Assembly (NCBI GenBank): GCA_964035545.1
Contig: OZ037769.1
Span: 4,688,429 to 4,752,428 of the forward strand
Source: Bugula neritina
Lineage: Eukaryota > Bryozoa > Gymnolaemata > Cheilostomatida > Bugulidae
DNA: 64,000 bases
Reading direction: 5' to 3'
Positions 25,395 to 40,991 of the stretch are shown here, in pieces; the stretch's first letter is position 1, and every line of letters starts with the position of its first letter. The notes beneath the pieces are model-generated. The model saw nothing but the letters and a program-made list of their open reading frames with translations, did no database searches and was not told the origin of the DNA. A program made the translations under genes and the position numbers.

Positions 25395-28300
25395 TCAGAT
25401 TTGGCTTGATGAGCAAAAATATTGGGCTACTTCAATAGATGGTTCTTTTCTAAAGAGACTGCGGAATGTACCTAAAATAGAAATAGTAGCAAATAACGGA
25501 TTTATTGATCAATTACGCAATTAATTAGTAACCAATATTCTTTTAATCAAAATATGCCCAAGTAGCTTTAGATACATGTTTGGGTACTAAATATTATAGA
25601 CTGCTATCAATTTTGCTTTGCACTCATATTTTTTCACAACTTCTAGATTAAAAAGTGAATTAGACATGATAAGATTTAATAAATTTTAATTTTATTAGCA
25701 TAGTTAAAAGTAAGAAATGAAATTATAAGCTAACAGCCACAGATAGAGAGTGATGATCCTGAATTTCCAGGAATCCAAAAGCACCCCACAACACAGGAAT
25801 ATTTCATGGACACCACCTATGCTCTCACCTTTTGCGGAAGAAACTGATTTAGGGGTTTTGCAGATGTTTTAGTGGATTTTACATATTTTTTAGCAAACTC
25901 TGCTAAAATGCTGGAAATTTTCTGTGAAGTTGATTTTCTTTTTCTAGACCTTTCTACAGTTGGTAGCATTTGACTGTCCCGCTCAAAGTACAAAGTTGTT
26001 GCTGAAAGTTCACAAAATTCAACAAATTAACAACATTTTCAAACATCATGTGAATTTTCAAGCAATTTTCTTTACCAATATAGCACAACTACATAACTTT
26101 TTCAATGTTAATTTTTGTGGTTACAAAATCATTTCAAAACTATTAAAATATAAGGGCGCTTTAGATTTTCTACTCGCAGGGAATCGGAAAGCGCCCTTAC
26201 TAAAAGATAACATTTGCTCACATTATTTTCTTCTAATATGTTCCAAACATTCGCTTGAATTTCTGTTTTCACCCAGAATTTATTCGTACCAGTTTCACTA
26301 GTATGTTTGCACTTTAAAGATATCAACCAGTCAAAATAGCTACTGGTGACTCGAAATAAAGTTAACAAAATCCAAAGTAACTCAACTCAGACTACAACTG
26401 ACAGTCTGTTTAACATCTACAATCAACCTGCAGCAAACAGTACAGCCAACAGCTACATTTTCAATTATGACCATAAATGGGCGTTTACCAACAGCAGCCT
26501 ATAATATTAGGTCAGCAGACGTATAAGAGTGCTGCCGATGAACTATGCTTGCATACCTGAAGGCATGAGCTGGACAATGGCTTTCCATTTATTTTCATTG
26601 TCAGCACCAGAAGAGAGAGAAGGAGATCCAGAACTTGTTTCAGGTTTTCCATCCTCCTTATTTCCAGTCGCTGCCGTGTCAATGCTCAACCAGGCAACCA
26701 GGCAGCACATCAGGAACATGAATATGGACACTGCTATTATCAAGGATGTGGTTGAGTTGTGTGTTCCGAGACGCTGACTGGACTCTGTAAATAACACAGA
26801 ACAGTGTAATAAATTACGTTAACTATGATGATATAGACAAGTGTGATGAAGCATATATTAACTATATAATAATATATAAAATTATGCAAAACTATATTTA
26901 TTAAAACAATATAGAGTAATATATTAAATTATAATAATATGATTATTATATAGAATAATATAATAAATGATGTATAATAGTTATGATATTATAGTTTTAT
27001 AATAAATTATACAAGTTATATGGGAATAAAATAAATTATATTAGCTATGATAATACAGGATAATATAATAAACCATATATTATTTTTAACCCATTTAATA
27101 AACTTTATTATAAAAATATCATATAACTGTAAGTTTTAACAGAACTATAATATTCTATAAGCTAACTTCATTTTAGGTATGTAGTCCTTATGGTTTAATG
27201 GTTAGCACGCCTGCTTGCAATCTGGATGTCTCGAGTTTGAATGGTCCCAGTGGGGGTAGAAGTTTTAAAGTTACATCAATATAGAGAGCTTTCCCAGCAG
27301 TATCAAATACTTTAGAGACTTGAATGCCGGCAGTAACTTGACATTACACTACATCCTATTACAACTTACCTACATCCAAGTCAGTAAGTTCAGCAATAGT
27401 TAAGTTTGTAAAGTTGTCGGATGGCGTGCTAGATACCACTCTAACGTCTGTGACTACACTCATAGTGAACGTTGATTTTGCTGTCGTAGATTTGTAGGAT
27501 GTGTTTTTCCTTTCCGAACAATGCTTTCCTACCCATGGCTCACGGCATATACAAGTATAACTAGTAAGAGACGTTGAGAGACAACTCCCATTATGTTGAC
27601 ATGGTGCTGAGATACACGGGCTAAGAACATCACATCTACAACACGATATTAGATAGTACTATCACTAATATGTGACATTAATAATATTATAATGTTTAGC
27701 TCAAAAACGTAATTCTTAGAGCTAAAAATTTAATAACTATAAAGTTTAAAAATGAAACAGTTTGTTAAAGGGGGAAGATCTTGAAATTCTGTTTTGAGCT
27801 TTTGACACAAATATTCAAATACGACATCAGAGATCAATTTTCAATTCTGACGATGATTTGTTTATTGTTTGCCCAAATTTAATCTAAATAATGTTAATTT
27901 TAACAAGTTTTTTTTTTAAAATGACTTTAGCAGAAAATTCTACAAGAAAATGCATATACGCACACTAACCACACACATGCACGCATGCACGTCAAAAAGG
28001 CAAATATGTATATCTAAGATAACCTCACCTAGGACCAAGCCACTGGTGATGACATTTACACTGCACGCCACCTAACACTGGTGTACATACACCATGTTCA
28101 CCACAAATGTTTGTGTTGTTCAGACAAGTATTTGGATACTTCTGACATTGGAGCCCCTCAAACGGTGGTGGGCAGATGCAATAGAAACCAAGGCTTGAGA
28201 ATATATTTACAACACATGTACCTTGGTTCATACAAGGTATAGAAGTACACGGGTTGGGGCTCAACTCTACCTATAGTGCATGTATATACAAGTTGATCAT

Positions 28301-30257
28301 GTTTCAAATTTGTTACATCACTGGCAAATAAAGGTACACACTATGTAGTTTTAAAAAATAAAAATTAAATTTTAGTTAGGAAATTTTCATCTAACTATGT
28401 AACTGTGTAAAAATTCTATTCTTAATATTGTATAACATTACATAACATAACATTACAAGTGATCACTAACATCATATACATACATGGTCACATGAAGAGA
28501 TAGATGGCGGACAGTTGCAAGCATGTAGAAACTTCTCTTTTTGAAACGACATGAGGTTACTAGGGGGGCTAGATGGCCGCAGTGAGCACACCCCTTGGTG
28601 TTTGCAGTTAGAGCTGTCACAGGGCTCTTTGAGGGGGGAAGTAGCAATCCTTAACTCGAATGACAATTGCCTGTTAAGATGATAAACTAAAATCATGGAA
28701 ACTTGAGTTTCCACAAATAAATAAAAAGGTAAGTGGTAGATTGTAACTCAATTCACCATTTTAAAGGGGGCAATAATTGAATAATGAAGTAGGATTAGAT
28801 TAGGAAACTCTAAGATATCATTATCTATATAGTATTCATATAATATATATTATTTAGGTAAATTTATCTCACCTAAATGGTAATATCTCAGGCCATTCTA
28901 CCTCTTTCTTGTACCGAATCCATAGATCATTAGTTGTAGTCTGTAACCTTCTTGGCATCCATCGATAGGGGGCATCCATGCACTGCCCTTCCCATAAAAC
29001 TTTTTCAATTTTGCCTACTATTTCATATATCACTAAAGCTCCATTTGCACATCTGCAAGTTCAGATAAATTAAGATCTTACATTGCTCCAAAGCACTAAA
29101 ATGATTTAAAATTAGTAATGAGAAATGATGTGACAAAAAGTGAGGTGACCACCATTGTTTAAAGTCATAGACTTTAAACTGCATAAAATAATGTTTTACA
29201 GAGCTTAAGGAAAAGCTTTCAGCGCAAAAGTTGAAAAAGTTAGATAATTTATGTGTGATGCATTTATTGGACAGTTATAAATAGTAATAATCAATGCTCT
29301 TTATTTTTATGTACCTTTTGAAATTTACAAGTAAATAAATAGCAAAACATACAAACATACTTATGAAGTGCAGGATATTGCAGAAAGTCGAGATGTAAGA
29401 TTCCTTTAGATCTTCCAAAGCTGAGCAGACAACTCCCATATAGCCTGTAATTCTGGTTGGATGGTGATGGTTTTAGTACGATAGCCGTAGCATCCCCAGA
29501 CAGCTTAGCGTAAAGTGTGGAGTTGCAGTACCTGTTCCATAAACCATTCTCTGTTATGAATACTGGGACAGCACCCAGTACCAGCTGAGCACCTAGTAGC
29601 AGTAAATGCTTGCTAAGTCAGCATGAAACCCTATTCATATAGATTCTAGTGTGTTGAAAAGTCATCTATAAGCAGCCCGGAGTTGGGGGTGACTTGATGC
29701 AGTGGTTCAGAGTTGGGTTTCAAACTACCAACCTAAGCTTCCAACTCCAAACTCGAGAACCCCAAAATACTGCACTCAGTCACCCCAAACTCGGAGCTGC
29801 TTATAGAAAGACTCAAGATGCAAAGTCTTATAAAATCACAACCTCCTTAGTAGGCCTACGGCTACGAAACCATGCATGTAACATGCAATACTTTTATTCC
29901 TGATTTTGATTGCTGATATTTTTTGCTGCTGCACCTATATTAGTCACTAAGCTGCCTTAAATGTTAATTCAAGACATTATTTATTATAAATCCGATATGC
30001 TTGGGTGTACTACCCTGAAGTTGTATTTAGCCAATAGCCAATATATGATTGCATCTAATATGTAATATTTCAACATTGCATAAAATTAAATGTAAATTGT
30101 CAGTGACTCTCGGTGAAGTCCGCATTTGAAAAATTCGAGCTCTAAACATTAGTCTGGCTAGACACACAAAATGCAGATAATTTACTTCATCTACAATAGA
30201 AAGCTAGAGGGACTTACCAATACACAGTAAAACAGCAGTAACCATGCCAGATGGCAT
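25395..30257 (-). CDS. Type I membrane protein: CUB, four EGF-like modules, one transmembrane helix
   Basis: Eight exons in transcript order: 30257-30218, 29592-29361, 29052-28873, 28670-28484, 28270-28029, 27635-27370, 26784-26557, 25471-25395. Phases match throughout and total 1452 nt, or 483 residues and TGA. The start MPSGMVTAVLLCIGAQLVLG is a signal peptide. A CUB domain (about 33-160) is recognised by NYRLYGSC, ILHLDF, CANGALVIYEI and LWIRYK. EGF-like modules follow: one at about 164-213 with a long insert, then three with textbook cysteine spacing (for example PCMNQGTC, ICGEHGVC, PCQHNGSC) at about 216-325. A Ser/Thr-rich stalk leads to the helix SLIIAVSIFMFLMCCLVAW (about 392-412) and a tail of roughly 70 residues. 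This is an extracellular recognition or adhesion receptor by architecture; the ligand is unknown. The last exon is the least certain, since its 77 bases carry no domain and no nearby AATAAA was seen. Confidence 0.85.
26151..26199. repeat. Perfect 12-bp inverted repeat (hairpin)
   Basis: TAAGGGCGCTTT at 26151-26162 is exactly reversed and complemented at 26188-26199, with a 25-base loop. It is unusually GC-rich for its AT-rich surroundings and lies in the last intron of the CUB-EGF gene. Confidence 0.8.
27183..27262 (+). repeat. tRNA-like (SINE head) sequence
   Basis: An A-box-like GGTTTAATGGTTAGCACGCC and a B-box-like GAGTTTGAATGGTCC are spaced as in a tRNA gene. The central CCTGCTTGCAA matches the SINE heads in the receptor-array spacers (45478-45552, 57234-57304). 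The body is degenerate. It lies in an intron of the CUB-EGF gene. Confidence 0.55.
29667..29805. mobile_element. Short foldback element (inverted repeat)
   Basis: The outer 35 or so bases of each side (starting TATAAGCAGC on the left and ending GCTGCTTATA on the right) are reverse complements with few mismatches, and weaker pairing continues inward. Length near 139 bases, intronic position in the CUB-EGF gene and no coding content fit a tiny MITE or foldback element. Confidence 0.6.
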
Positions 30258-30588
30258 TTTTATGATTTGTACAGTTGTGTACAACAGATGGTAATGGGAT
30301 TGTTGGCCTACAACCTTCTGATTGTTGAGCAGGAAGGCAGAAAAATACAATAATACTGAGTAGCACAAAACACAGATGGAAAGGCCTAATTTAAATTAAA
30401 AAGCAGACAACTTAAATATAATTTACAGTAGGCCTATTGGTATAGTTATGCATGTTGTTACACCACACAAACTGAATGTGGTTAGTAGCAGGCAGTGGTG
30501 AGGTGGAAGTAGTGGTAGTAGCAGTGTTATTATTTGCAGTAAAAATAGTGCTAGTAGCAGTAATAGTATTAGTAGTAGTAGTATTGGT

Positions 30589-30627
<39 letters not shown>

Positions 30628-31319
30628 GGTAGTAGTAGTAGTAGCAGCACTGGCAGTAGTACTAGCTGCAGTAGTAGTAGAACTACTAGTAGTACAACTA
30701 GTAGTAATAGTAATAGTGATGGTAGGAGTAGTAATGACAGTGGTCATAGTAGTGATGTCATAGCATGATCATAGAATGAGTGAAAAAGGGTAACTAACTC
30801 CAAAATCACTGAAAGAATTATTTTGTAACTAGCATTGTATTGTACAAAGTAAATGCAGTTATTCAGTAAAAGATAACAGTGCGAAAATAGGAAACTAGTA
30901 AATGGAAACAAAACCTCTAACAGTATCTAATCATAAAAATTTCCAAGTGTTTAATTAGCAAATAGTGATCGTACTATTAAAAGTGGAGAATTACAACTCC
31001 AACAAAAACTCTAGTGAAAAATAAGCAATAGGAATTCCATGGGAACAAATAAACGCTATCAACTAATAGACAGAACTAACATTTAGGCCTACGCATATCA
31101 TAGTATCTCTTTACATCGGTGAGTTGACATTAAGTAGCTGATATGCAACTTCAAATTCAAAAAAATATTGCAAATAAGTTATATTATTGAATTATACACC
31201 CATAACCTCATGATTTGACTTCTACATTGGGTTTAATTCATTCAGTATAATATAATATCAGCAGTACAAGAATCTACTATGTGAAGAGGGCAAACAAATC
31301 TTAGGGTCCATGGAATTAG
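30258..31319. other. Intergenic region between the CUB-EGF gene and the myosin light chain gene
   Basis: About 1.1 kb. It contains the 5' flank of the CUB-EGF gene, the trinucleotide array at 30480-30760 and the 3' flank of the myosin light chain gene. No exon is visible. Confidence 0.6.
30480..30760. repeat. Trinucleotide repeat block (GTA/GCA)
   Basis: Interrupted GTA and GCA triplets run for about 280 bases, with an uninterrupted CAG core of about nine units near 30590-30617. Open frames on both strands here (poly-Val/Ala, poly-Thr, poly-Leu) are artefacts of the repeat. Confidence 0.9.
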
Positions 31320-35428
<4,109 letters not shown>

Positions 35429-35448
35429 GATGATTTAGGTTGAGGTAA

Positions 35449-38291
35449 CTGAAAAACAGGCAGAAGTTATTGGAAGTCACAACTATAGTGTCTTTACATA
35501 AGTTTTATACTTAATTTTCAACATACAATATTGGGCCCTTTTTACTCTTTTACTTTTTTGTGGTCAACAAATTTTTGTCTGTTTTTTATTTAATCTCGTA
35601 TACATACTTTCTCTACTATATCTTTGGTTAAAAGTTTTACACTATATATAGGTTATGGTGAATAATAAGTAATTTACTTTACAATTTGAATATTCAAAGT
35701 CTTAATTTCATTATTAAATCCCTGAGGGAGTAGATGATTTAAAAAAAGAAAAGGGAGTAAGTGGGTTTTATGTAACTACTGTAAACTAAACGTGAACCAT
35801 AATTGTAACAAAGAGTAAAATACTAGAAACTTTATAAAAAGATCGTCACTCGCTGCGTGTGTATAAGAATACTCCATAAGCAACTAAATAAATGAAAAAT
35901 CACTCATCACTCATCTCTTATTCATATATAACGAGATGTGTTAAAAGTTGAAGATCTAGGTCATGAAGGTACGAGTACTGATGGGAAATTTTAATAGTAC
36001 ACACATTTAGTTTTTACATATTCCCAGACATTTTCAAAAAATAAACAATGAACCTGAAAGTTATACAAGAAAGAGATCCAAGTCAACCAACCAAATTACA
36101 ATTTTGATCTCTTTGCAAACAGTGAAGACAGTGAATGTAAAGTTAGGAGATCCTTAGATTAGAATGGTTAGCATACACTACACTACTTTCAGTTTATTAA
36201 ACTATTTAATCATTATCATTATGATTATCATTATTATTATATAATCATTTATTATAATTACTATGAGCAATTGTAGCCTAATTTGTAATACTAGAGGCAT
36301 CAGACATTACAAACTGAAACTAAAAGTGAAAGCAGTGAATCAGAATGTTGTATTAACTTAAACTATCTATTACTATTAGTACTACTACTAATATTACTAT
36401 TAGTACTAGTATTACTATTACTAATAAACTGTAATACTAGTAGTATTAGTATTACAGTTGACATTACTATTACTATTAGACTTAGTATTACTATAACTAT
36501 TAGTATTACTATTAGTATTAGTATTTACTATTAGTATTACTATTAGTATTAGTATTACTATTAGTATTACTGAGTATTACTATTACTATTACTATTAGTA
36601 TTACAGTATTACTATTAGTATTATTGTTACACTAGTTACTATTACTTATTAGTATTACAATTAGTATTATTACTGTTACATTTATGATTAACTAATATTA
36701 ATAATATTATTTGTAAATGTTAGTAGTAGTGTACCCAGTACTATATTACTATTACAGTATTAGTATACTGATACTCGTATTCATATTGTTGATAGTATTC
36801 ACAGTTATTTGTGAATCATAACCCCGGAAATAGAATAAGTTGCAGTTCTCGAATATCGCGATAGTGCTCCTACGCTTGATTGGCGAAACAACTTCTCATA
36901 ATTATTACATTGATATTATAATAATAATTATGTTGTCATGGTAATGAGCAATGGAGTTTTTTGTGACGCTCCATATGCAGCAGAGTTGACATGTTGCTAC
37001 TTACCATACAATGATCCACGGCACCTGAGCAAATTTAATGTTGCACAATATAAGGCAGACAACTCCCAGTTGTCAATTTGACTTACCATACTACAGTATG
37101 TAGAACCATGCAAACTAATAGCTTTTTGCATTTGAAATGACTTCAGCGCATTTTGTGATACAAAAATAACAAAACCAGAATGTGAACACCGAAACATGTA
37201 ACTTCATGAAGATAAAATGCTTGAGTTATGCAAAATTGCATCAATTAATTTCTTTCTCTACACAATTGATTGGTAGCTTGTGATCTGTACAGCTTACAAC
37301 AGTCAATGCATTTTTAGCCTATTAACTACAGATTTAAATGTATTGAATTAAAATATATGATAAATTGCCATAGGAATTTATGATATTTTAATTCAATGCA
37401 TTAATAAATCTTGCACTCACGTTAAGTAAATCATTGTTATATATTATATCTTGTAATTATCAAATACCAAGATTATCCATTTGTAGTTATTGTAGTTTGT
37501 TGCAACAAATATTTATTTATATAATTTCAGCAATTTGCTGACACATAAAAATGCTGTAACTGGGTTTTATGATGACAATCATATTATTGTCATGCTAGCA
37601 CTACAATATTAAAGCTAGTGTGAGTAATTATTTTGCCAGAGAATTTCAAGCTTTTACATATAAGATGTTGTGGGCCAGAAAAACTATATTATTTGTTTAC
37701 AATTTTCATTACTATTTATTGAATAGCTCTGATATAAACTGTAAATTGTGCTTAGAAAGGAAAATTTAATTTGTATTAACTCAATTTGTAATTTAGCAAA
37801 ATTTATTGCAAGTTTAGTCTGAATCCATTTTCAACAATGAAATAATGTTTAATTAAATAGTATACCATATGGCATATTATATTATATTCAAAATTATCAA
37901 AACAGAGATTTATCTAAAAATAGAATACAATATAAAGATTATGCAGTTGCTCATAAAGGTTAATCAATATTTTATGTACAGATATATAATAAAAAGCCAC
38001 CAAAATTAAAAAAATAATATATGCATGTGTATTATAATATATTATGCATGAGCTATGTCAGCTGCATGTGACGCTGAGACCGAAATATCACCTATAGCAT
38101 GTTATATCACATGGTAATCATACTAAGTATAATACGCACTAACAATATATATTTATATATTAAAAATGTGTGCCTCAGTATAATAGACAGTAAATTTCAA
38201 AAGAAGTTATGTTACATTATAATAATATACTACAGTTATAATTATAAGCCAAAAGTTAAATCCATTATAATAGTAGGTTTTCTATTCTCAT
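35449..38291. other. Intergenic region upstream of the myosin light chain gene
   Basis: About 2.8 kb between the myosin light chain coding start and the stop of receptor copy 1. It should contain the light chain's non-coding first exon and promoter. A minus-strand donor-like GTAAGTAG near 37004-36997 is one candidate exon end. The rest is AT-rich with the triplet block at 36366-36780. From about 37690 the sequence aligns with the 3' flanks of receptor copies 2 and 3, so it belongs to the duplicated unit. Confidence 0.55.
36366..36780. repeat. ATT/ACT triplet-based simple repeat
   Basis: Interspersed TATTACTATTAGTATTAG motifs extend for about 400 bases without a fixed long period. No coding content. 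Confidence 0.85.
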
Positions 38292-40894
38292 CTACATTAT
38301 TTGGAAGTTGAAGGAAGATAGCAGAGCATCAGCCAGTTGCTGCTTGTAATCAGGTGACTCATAGTGTAATGTTTTCATGATCTACAGCACAGTTTCCAAA
38401 ATGTCTCATAATCAATAGATAATCATATAATATTAATCGAACAGTTATAGTATTATAGGATTGTATAACATTACCTACTAAATGTAGATCAGTGGTTAAT
38501 ATTTTTTGAGTTGTGCTCACTTGAACGCTATAAGCTTCACCAATATGCTATTTAACTTACAAGTGTCATCTACTAAATTCTGCCAATCGAAGTGAAACAA
38601 GCAGAACATGTGAGCTAGCCAATTTTGTTAGCTAGAAGGATCTAATTAAATAAATGTGCATGCACCTTCGCCTTGAAAAATATGTAATATCTTGAAAAAG
38701 TTAAAAATTATAGCGTAGCAATCACCCAGCAATGATATCACGAGTTAAATCTAGAAAAACTGTTTGCCTACCTTTAAAGCTGCTCTGAGATCTTTCCTAC
38801 GATTCAACACCTCAGGTTCAATGGTATCCAAAAGTATGATGATGGTTGGCTTGCATAGAGCCAGTGATAAACTCAAAGAAGTGTCAGACCAGTCAGCTTT
38901 TGTCTCATCTTGAGTAAACATATCATTTGACAGAAAGATGATTATTTTCTCTGATGATTTGAGACATTCAGACATGATGAGAGGCGTCACTAAAAGACAT
39001 AAAACACTTCACTCAACATTTGAATAGCAGCTTCTACATGCTCAGTTAACTTTGTAAGGCAGGTGGATAAAAATCTAAATACACTTTTATGGTACTATTG
39101 AAAAAACAGGTTTGCCAAAATTGTTTGCTGCAAGTTGCATTCACCTAAACTAATTTTGAGGACATGTGAAATAAATGAGAAAAATGGATGTGTGTGGGTC
39201 TGCTAATGAATTATACCACTAGAACTTAAATGTTAAACCCTGGCCATTTTTCTAATATACAACTACAATATGGTAAGTTTCTCCATTAGGTTTAGAAAAA
39301 TGCATTCTAATGTTAGCAAAAATGTCAACTCTAGACCAAGAAGTGATCGTGAATGAAAATATTGCAAGCATTAAAAGAGACTTTAGGTTGCAAGGAGACA
39401 AAAACCTTATGTTGATACGTTTGTGCTCCCACCTACATAGATGACAAGTGGATAGATATGTACAGCTGGCTATAAAAAGAGTAATGTAGAAGGTGGTATG
39501 TAGTTATTGTAAGCTCATTTTTATAGTTTCCTTACATTAGCATGACTAAAACATTGTAGTGGAAATCAGTGACACAGATACATAACTGAATATACTGAAC
39601 TATGTTAGACTACTAAGCATTAAACGCACTTCATGTATTACAGTGGCTAATAGATTTCAAACTTTACTGCAAAACGTGTTACTCTGTGCACAACATACAT
39701 GTGGCCTGCTTAAACATCTCAAGATCTAATACATACATACCTGAGCCGATAGCAAAGTCTCGGCCTGGTACACACAGTTTGAGGCAGAACCGGTTTTCTA
39801 TGGTGTTGATAAAAGTGGTAACCGCAGGGTGGTCGATATCTGAGTAGACCATATAGGCAGCATACTTGTAGTTTCCTAAATAAATGGAGTTTTCGAAGAC
39901 CGATGAGATTATATAAATAGAAGCACAAACAGACCACAACAATCTTATTGAGTAACTCGTCTTCAGGAAATCAAATACTAATAAATCAAAATATTATGTC
40001 TCAACTAAATCTAAGCCAACTGTGGTTCAATGCTATTGGCCAACTTGTAGTATGTGATAGAAAGCAGGTAATAAAAAGGCTTTTTGATATGTAAATAAAA
40101 TTTAATGTCATGACTTGTAATTTTTAATAGACTAAATATTTGTACATAAACTTCATCTCGGAGCTAGAGAGAAAAATGATAAATGTAATATTTATTCGCT
40201 ATTGATTAACCAATCATGTACTTTGCTAATTTTGATGGAGCAGAACCTTGGCAAATACAAGTATTAATAATAACTATATGTGTAGTAATTTATTGCCTCA
40301 AACTTTCATGGGCAAGTCGCCAGCAAAACACATACTATCAAGTTTTTTAGCCAATACTTTTAACTTTTTGTTGCTTTTTTCCCCAGAAATGCTTTTTGTT
40401 AAAAACATCTTAATTAAAAATATATAAGTCAATAAATCAACTAGATCAATTGACAATGTCATATTCAATGAGATTTTTAGAGAGCTGCATAAAATTACCT
40501 TAAAGTTTAACGATATGTATGTTAGTATGTGGTACAAACCTTTAGTATAAAGAGCTGATTTTAGCCTCTGTACCACATTAACAGGATACCACATATTGTA
40601 GTATGTATTGTATCTTACGGTGAGGGTGAAGACCAGCACCACAATGATTACTAGCAGAGCTAGGGGCACTGCTATAGCAACCGAGAGGTTTGATTTCTTT
40701 GGAACTTCATGGACTATAGAGTTTGTCTCGGCAACTAAAATATAACATCTATAAAATATAATCATGTGTGCTGCTGAAAACAACGAATATCTGCCCGATA
40801 CCCTGTATATACCTAAGAGAATGTGTGTTTAGTGTGCATGTGGTGTGATTGAGTGTATGTGTGTAATTGTGCATGAATGTGAGAGAAAAGAGAG

Positions 40895-40991
<97 letters not shown>

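Noticed and set aside
25960-26301. 113-codon plus-strand open frame
   Set aside because: Lies in an intron across a hairpin repeat, has AT-rich composition and no domain. A competing minus-strand frame exists over the same bases.
30412-30763. Overlapping open frames of poly-Thr, poly-Leu and poly-Val/Ala
   Set aside because: They are translations of the GTA/GCA triplet repeat on both strands and have no splice or start context.
36997-37197. 66-codon minus-strand open frame upstream of the myosin light chain
   Set aside because: No domain and no in-frame link to the light chain. At most, its 3' edge coincides with a donor-like site that might end a non-coding first exon.
38099-38311. Plus-strand open frame repeated at 49880-50116 and 59491-59730
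   Set aside because: Its conservation reflects the segmental duplication. It overlaps the terminal TIR exon in antisense, is AT-rich and has no recognisable domain.
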